Shown here piece after piece: positions 60,975 to 64,000 of a stretch of 64,000 bases of DNA (its first letter is position 1; every line of letters starts with the position of its first letter). The stretch lies in assembly GCA_030844895.1 (NCBI GenBank), contig CM061229.1:106700975-106764974 (forward strand), read 5' to 3'. The stretch comes from Ambrosia x helenae (lineage: Eukaryota > Streptophyta > Magnoliopsida > Asterales > Asteraceae). Made by a program: the position numbers and the translations under genes. The notes under the pieces were generated by a model. That model worked only from the letters and a program-made list of their open reading frames with translations, had not been told where the DNA came from and searched no databases.

Positions 60975-63900
60975 TTACATGTAGCATATACGTAACTGAG
61001 CTGCATTCCAGGTGCGTGGTATTGGCGAACCATCTAATCGTTCTAAGGCATACGCCCCCTTTCCCAATACTTCTTGAATTTTGTAAGGCCCTTCCCAAGT
61101 TGGGGCCAGCTTCCCTGGTTTTTCCGCGTTTGAAGCTTCATTGTTGCGGAAGACAAAGTCACCGACGCGGAAAGTTTGTTCTTTGACCCGCGCATTGTAA
61201 TATTTCTCTAACTGTCTTTTATATGCGGCTTCTCGGACACAAGCCGAATCTCTCCGCTCGTCTAGAAAATCTAGATTCATCCGCAGCTCTTTGTCGTTGT
61301 CGATTGTTTGCGCAAGAAAAATTCTTGGGGAAGGGTTTGTAACTTCCGTTGGGATAACCGCTTCAGTTCCGTAAGTTAAGCTGAATGGTGTCTCCCCATT
61401 ACTTGTTTTGGGAAGTGTACGGTGGGCCCAAAGGACATGTGGTAATTCATCTACCCAACCGCTGTGCTTTGTTCCCAAGCGTGTTTTGATTCCTTCAACA
61501 ATACTTCTGTTTGCGCGTTCAACCTGACCATTGCCCTGGGGATGCACCACAGAAGTGAAGATTTGTTTGATTTTCATGGAGTGAAGCCATTCTTGTAAGT
61601 GCTGGTCCGCAAATTGCGTTCCATTGTCACTTACAATCTCCATGGGCAGTCCGAATCTGCAAATGATGAACTCCCATATGAATTTCTTGATGTTGCGCCC
61701 GTCGATCGTGGCTAATGTCTTTGCTTCTATCCATTTGGTGAAATAGTCAATGGCGACTATTAGGTATTTGACATTGCCTGGCGCGGTGGGAAAGGGTCCC
61801 ACGAGATCGATTGCCCATTTCTGAAATGGCCATGCTGCGGTGACCGGTACCAAGTTGTTCTTTGGCCTAAGTGTTCCTGGTGCATGTCTTTGGCATGCGT
61901 CACATTTCCGTAATTCTTTAACTGCGTCAAGGTGCATTCCGGGCCAAAAGTATCCAGCATTCATAAGCTTAGCCACGACCATGCGGGGTCCTGCATGCAG
62001 TCCGCATGTACCATCATGAATGTCTTTAATCAGGTATGTGGCTTCTGCGGAATCCACGCATCTGAGTAATGGTCCAAGATAGGACCGTCGATATAAGATG
62101 CCATTATTTACTTCATAATGCAAGGATTTGTGTTGCAGCTTTCTTGCTTCCGCTTTGTCTGACGGGAGAACACCTTTGGTTAAGAAGGCCATTATTGGGG
62201 TGATCCAAGATTCTTTTCCTGTTTGGACCACGTTCACCTGTTTCGACGGAACAGATGGTTTGGCTAGTGTCTCAACTCGGATATCCTTTGCCATGTGGTC
62301 GAATGCAGTTGATGCCATTTTTCTCAAAGCGTCCGCTGGCTTGTTCTGGCTTCTGCGAACATGACTAACTTTGCAGTAAGAGAAATTATTCATTAGCTCT
62401 TTGGTATGCTGCAAGTATAGGACCATGGTCGGTTCTCTTGCTTCATACGTGCCGTCAATGTGATTGGCGACTAGCATTGAATCAACATGCGCTTCGATGT
62501 GTTGCGCGCCCATCTTTTTGGCAATCCGCAGGCCAGCAATCAGAGCTTCATACTCTGCCTCATTGTTTGTTGTTTGGAAATCGAGCCGAATTGCATAAGT
62601 GTATTCTTTTCCCTCCGGTGTTATTAAGCGTAGGCCTGCGCCAGCCCCCTCGTCGTTGCAGGCTCCGTCTGTGTATAACTTCCATATCTGGGTTTCATCG
62701 GGCGTGATCGAATTGGATGATGTTTCGTTGGCGCACTCTTTAACTTTGTCTGCTGGGACTTCTGTTATGAAGTCCGCAAGAACCTGTCCTTTGAAGGAGG
62801 GTCTTGCTTTATACGAAATTGAGTGCTCACCCAATTCTATTGCCCACTTTGCCAAACGCCCGGAGAGTTCTGGTTTGCGCAAGATATCATTGATGCGGAA
62901 ATCTGTGAGGACGTTGATCGGGTGTCCTTGAAAGTATCTCCGCAACCTTCTCGACGCGTGAATTAATGCCAGGACCAGCTTTTCCATTGTCAAATAACGT
63001 GTTTCCGCGTCTAGAAGCATGCGGCTGACGTAATAGATTGGGGTTTGTACCCCTTTCCGGTCAACCATGAGAACTGCCCCGATTGCCTTGTCTGTCACGG
63101 ACAGATATAAGGTAAGTGGTTCTTTTGGTAGCGGAGCTGTGAGTGTTGGCAAGTTGCCCAAACATTTCTTCATGTCTTGGAACGCGGTTTCTGCCTCTTC
63201 CGTCCAGTTGAAGTTGGACTTCTTCAAACAATGTTTCAGTGTGTCCACGAAGGGGAAAGATTTGGACGCGTAGTTTGACAGGAACCTGTTCAAAGCTACG
63301 AGTCGTCCCATTAGTGTTTGTACTTCCTTGACTGAAGATGGGGATGGCATCCGGTCAATTGCTTGAACTTTCTCTGGATTTGGATGAAATCCATCTTTTG
63401 TTACCACAACTCCGAGAAACTTTCCTTCCTCCATCCCGAAGGAACATTTTCCTGGGTTGAGCTTCATCCGCACACTTCGCAACTGATCAAAAGTTTTCTG
63501 TATGTCAAGTAACATTTGATCCTCTTCTCTGCTTTTGATCACCAGGTCATCAACATATACTTCTAGGTTTACACCGATTTGCTTGACAAAAGCGGTGTCC
63601 ATTAGTCTTTGATATGTTGCCCCTGCGTTTTTTAGCCCAAATGGCATTTTAGTGTAACAAAAGGTACCCATATCTGTGCGGAAGGCTGTTTTGTCCTCGT
63701 CCTCTTTGGCCATTTGTATCTGGTGATAGCCCTTGTAAGCATCGAGGAAGCATTTGAATCTGTATGGCGCCAAAGAGTTGACTTTTAGGTCGATCTCGGA
63801 CAGTGGGTAACAGTCTTTTGGGCACGCCTTGTTTAGATCTTTATAATCAACGCACATGTGCCATGTGCCATTGGACTTCCCCACCATGACTGGGTTTGCT

Positions 63901-64000
63901 ACCCATGTTTGGTATTTGCTTTTGCGCAATATACCGGCCTTCAAGAGTTCCTCCACTTGCTCGTTCATCGCCTTTGTTTTTTCTGGCCCCATGCTTCGTT
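60975..64000 (-). CDS. Tat-lineage pol: RT, two RNase H domains, integrase (5' end outside window)
   Basis: Uninterrupted from the window edge to the stop at 60975. Residue numbers from the Met at 63992: RT with YVDD at 146-149. First RNase H (about 295-410) looks degenerate, reading LYLSVTDKAIGAVL where an acidic residue is expected. Second, 'archaeal' RNase H (about 436-560) has Asp442, Glu478, Asp504 and Asp554 in LYTDGAC, NNEAEYEAL, HVDSML and KPADAL. Integrase has zinc ligands His659, His666, Cys697 and Cys700 and catalytic Asp729, Asp789 and Glu825 (spacing D-35-E). Dual RNase H is the mark of Tat elements. No stop or frameshift seen, so pol could be functional. The frame is open at 64000, with gag and protease expected to the right. 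Ends WNAAQLRICYM. Confidence 0.93.
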   Translation of the reverse strand, partial: RSMGPEKTKAMNEQVEELLKAGILRKSKYQTWVANPVMVGKSNGTWHMCVDYKDLNKACPKDCYPLSEIDLKVNSLAPYRFKCFLDAYKGYHQIQMAKEDEDKTAFRTDMGTFCYTKMPFGLKNAGATYQRLMDTAFVKQIGVNLEVYVDDLVIKSREEDQMLLDIQKTFDQLRSVRMKLNPGKCSFGMEEGKFLGVVVTKDGFHPNPEKVQAIDRMPSPSSVKEVQTLMGRLVALNRFLSNYASKSFPFVDTLKHCLKKSNFNWTEEAETAFQDMKKCLGNLPTLTAPLPKEPLTLYLSVTDKAIGAVLMVDRKGVQTPIYYVSRMLLDAETRYLTMEKLVLALIHASRRLRRYFQGHPINVLTDFRINDILRKPELSGRLAKWAIELGEHSISYKARPSFKGQVLADFITEVPADKVKECANETSSNSITPDETQIWKLYTDGACNDEGAGAGLRLITPEGKEYTYAIRLDFQTTNNEAEYEALIAGLRIAKKMGAQHIEAHVDSMLVANHIDGTYEAREPTMVLYLQHTKELMNNFSYCKVSHVRRSQNKPADALRKMASTAFDHMAKDIRVETLAKPSVPSKQVNVVQTGKESWITPIMAFLTKGVLPSDKAEARKLQHKSLHYEVNNGILYRRSYLGPLLRCVDSAEATYLIKDIHDGTCGLHAGPRMVVAKLMNAGYFWPGMHLDAVKELRKCDACQRHAPGTLRPKNNLVPVTAAWPFQKWAIDLVGPFPTAPGNVKYLIVAIDYFTKWIEAKTLATIDGRNIKKFIWEFIICRFGLPMEIVSDNGTQFADQHLQEWLHSMKIKQIFTSVVHPQGNGQVERANRSIVEGIKTRLGTKHSGWVDELPHVLWAHRTLPKTSNGETPFSLTYGTEAVIPTEVTNPSPRIFLAQTIDNDKELRMNLDFLDERRDSACVREAAYKRQLEKYYNARVKEQTFRVGDFVFRNNEASNAEKPGKLAPTWEGPYKIQEVLGKGAYALERLDGSPIPRTWNAAQLRICYM

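Larger units (their letters stand above)
55505..64000 (-). mobile_element. Tat-lineage Ty3/gypsy element, 3' part
   Basis: From right to left: pol (cut by the window edge), two plus-strand genes facing it, a polypurine tract and the 3' LTR. The second, ribonuclease-H domain of 'archaeal' type places it in the Tat group, where an additional ORF between pol and the 3' LTR in antisense is known (family knowledge). The 5' LTR, gag and TSD lie beyond 64000. The exact left end is uncertain, near 55505. Confidence 0.88.

Overview
The window looks like intergenic DNA from a flowering plant. It is a dense nest of transposable elements and contains no complete ordinary host gene. The evidence for a plant is tRNA-iMet-primed Ty3/gypsy and Ty1/copia elements, a CACTA transposon, a Helitron helicase remnant, and gene fragments of plant type (a MIKC*-type MADS-box gene, a VPS34-type PI3-kinase exon). 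The extra open reading frame of the copia element belongs to a family I associate with Asteraceae (from memory, unverified), so a daisy-family eudicot is my best guess.

Layout. 1-2231: AT-rich sequence without genes, ending in tandem repeats. 2232-23230: a Tekay-type chromovirus on the minus strand (TSD CTTTT). Its 5' LTR was later split by a second, closely related Tekay copy at 12655-23062 (TSD CATCT). Both have about 2.5-2.6 kb LTRs, a broken gag-pol, and what looks like an 82-nt in-frame intron in gag. 23403-27800: a non-autonomous CACTA element (TSD AGT) that carries exons of a MIKC* MADS-box gene. 27801-30440: host-like intergenic DNA with a SINE-like patch. 30441-48294: a large non-coding LTR element (LARD) with the unusual order LTR-internal-LTR-partial internal. 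Its first LTR is split by a copia-like element at 33246-41995 (TSD GTAAA) that has gag and a large additional ORF, no pol, and a 464-bp inverted copy of its own 3' end. 48944-50415: a TIR transposon of MULE-like appearance. 50760-51180: Helitron 3' end and helicase remnant. 51200-54880: AT-rich satellite-like repeats with a Tourist-like MITE inside. 55129-55228: one VPS34 exon. 55505-64000: the 3' part of a Tat-lineage gypsy element on the minus strand (pol with two RNase H domains). Two plus-strand genes, one of them multi-exon, lie between pol and its 3' LTR and run against it.

How it fits together. The two Tekay copies, the LARD/copia pair and the TSDs give an insertion order that can be read from the sequence. 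Most coding sequence belongs to retrotransposons and most of it is broken by single-base indels, many in C runs, or by stops. Only the Tat pol is an uninterrupted long frame, and it runs off the right edge. Several elements place an additional gene with its own TATA-like box beside or against gag-pol.
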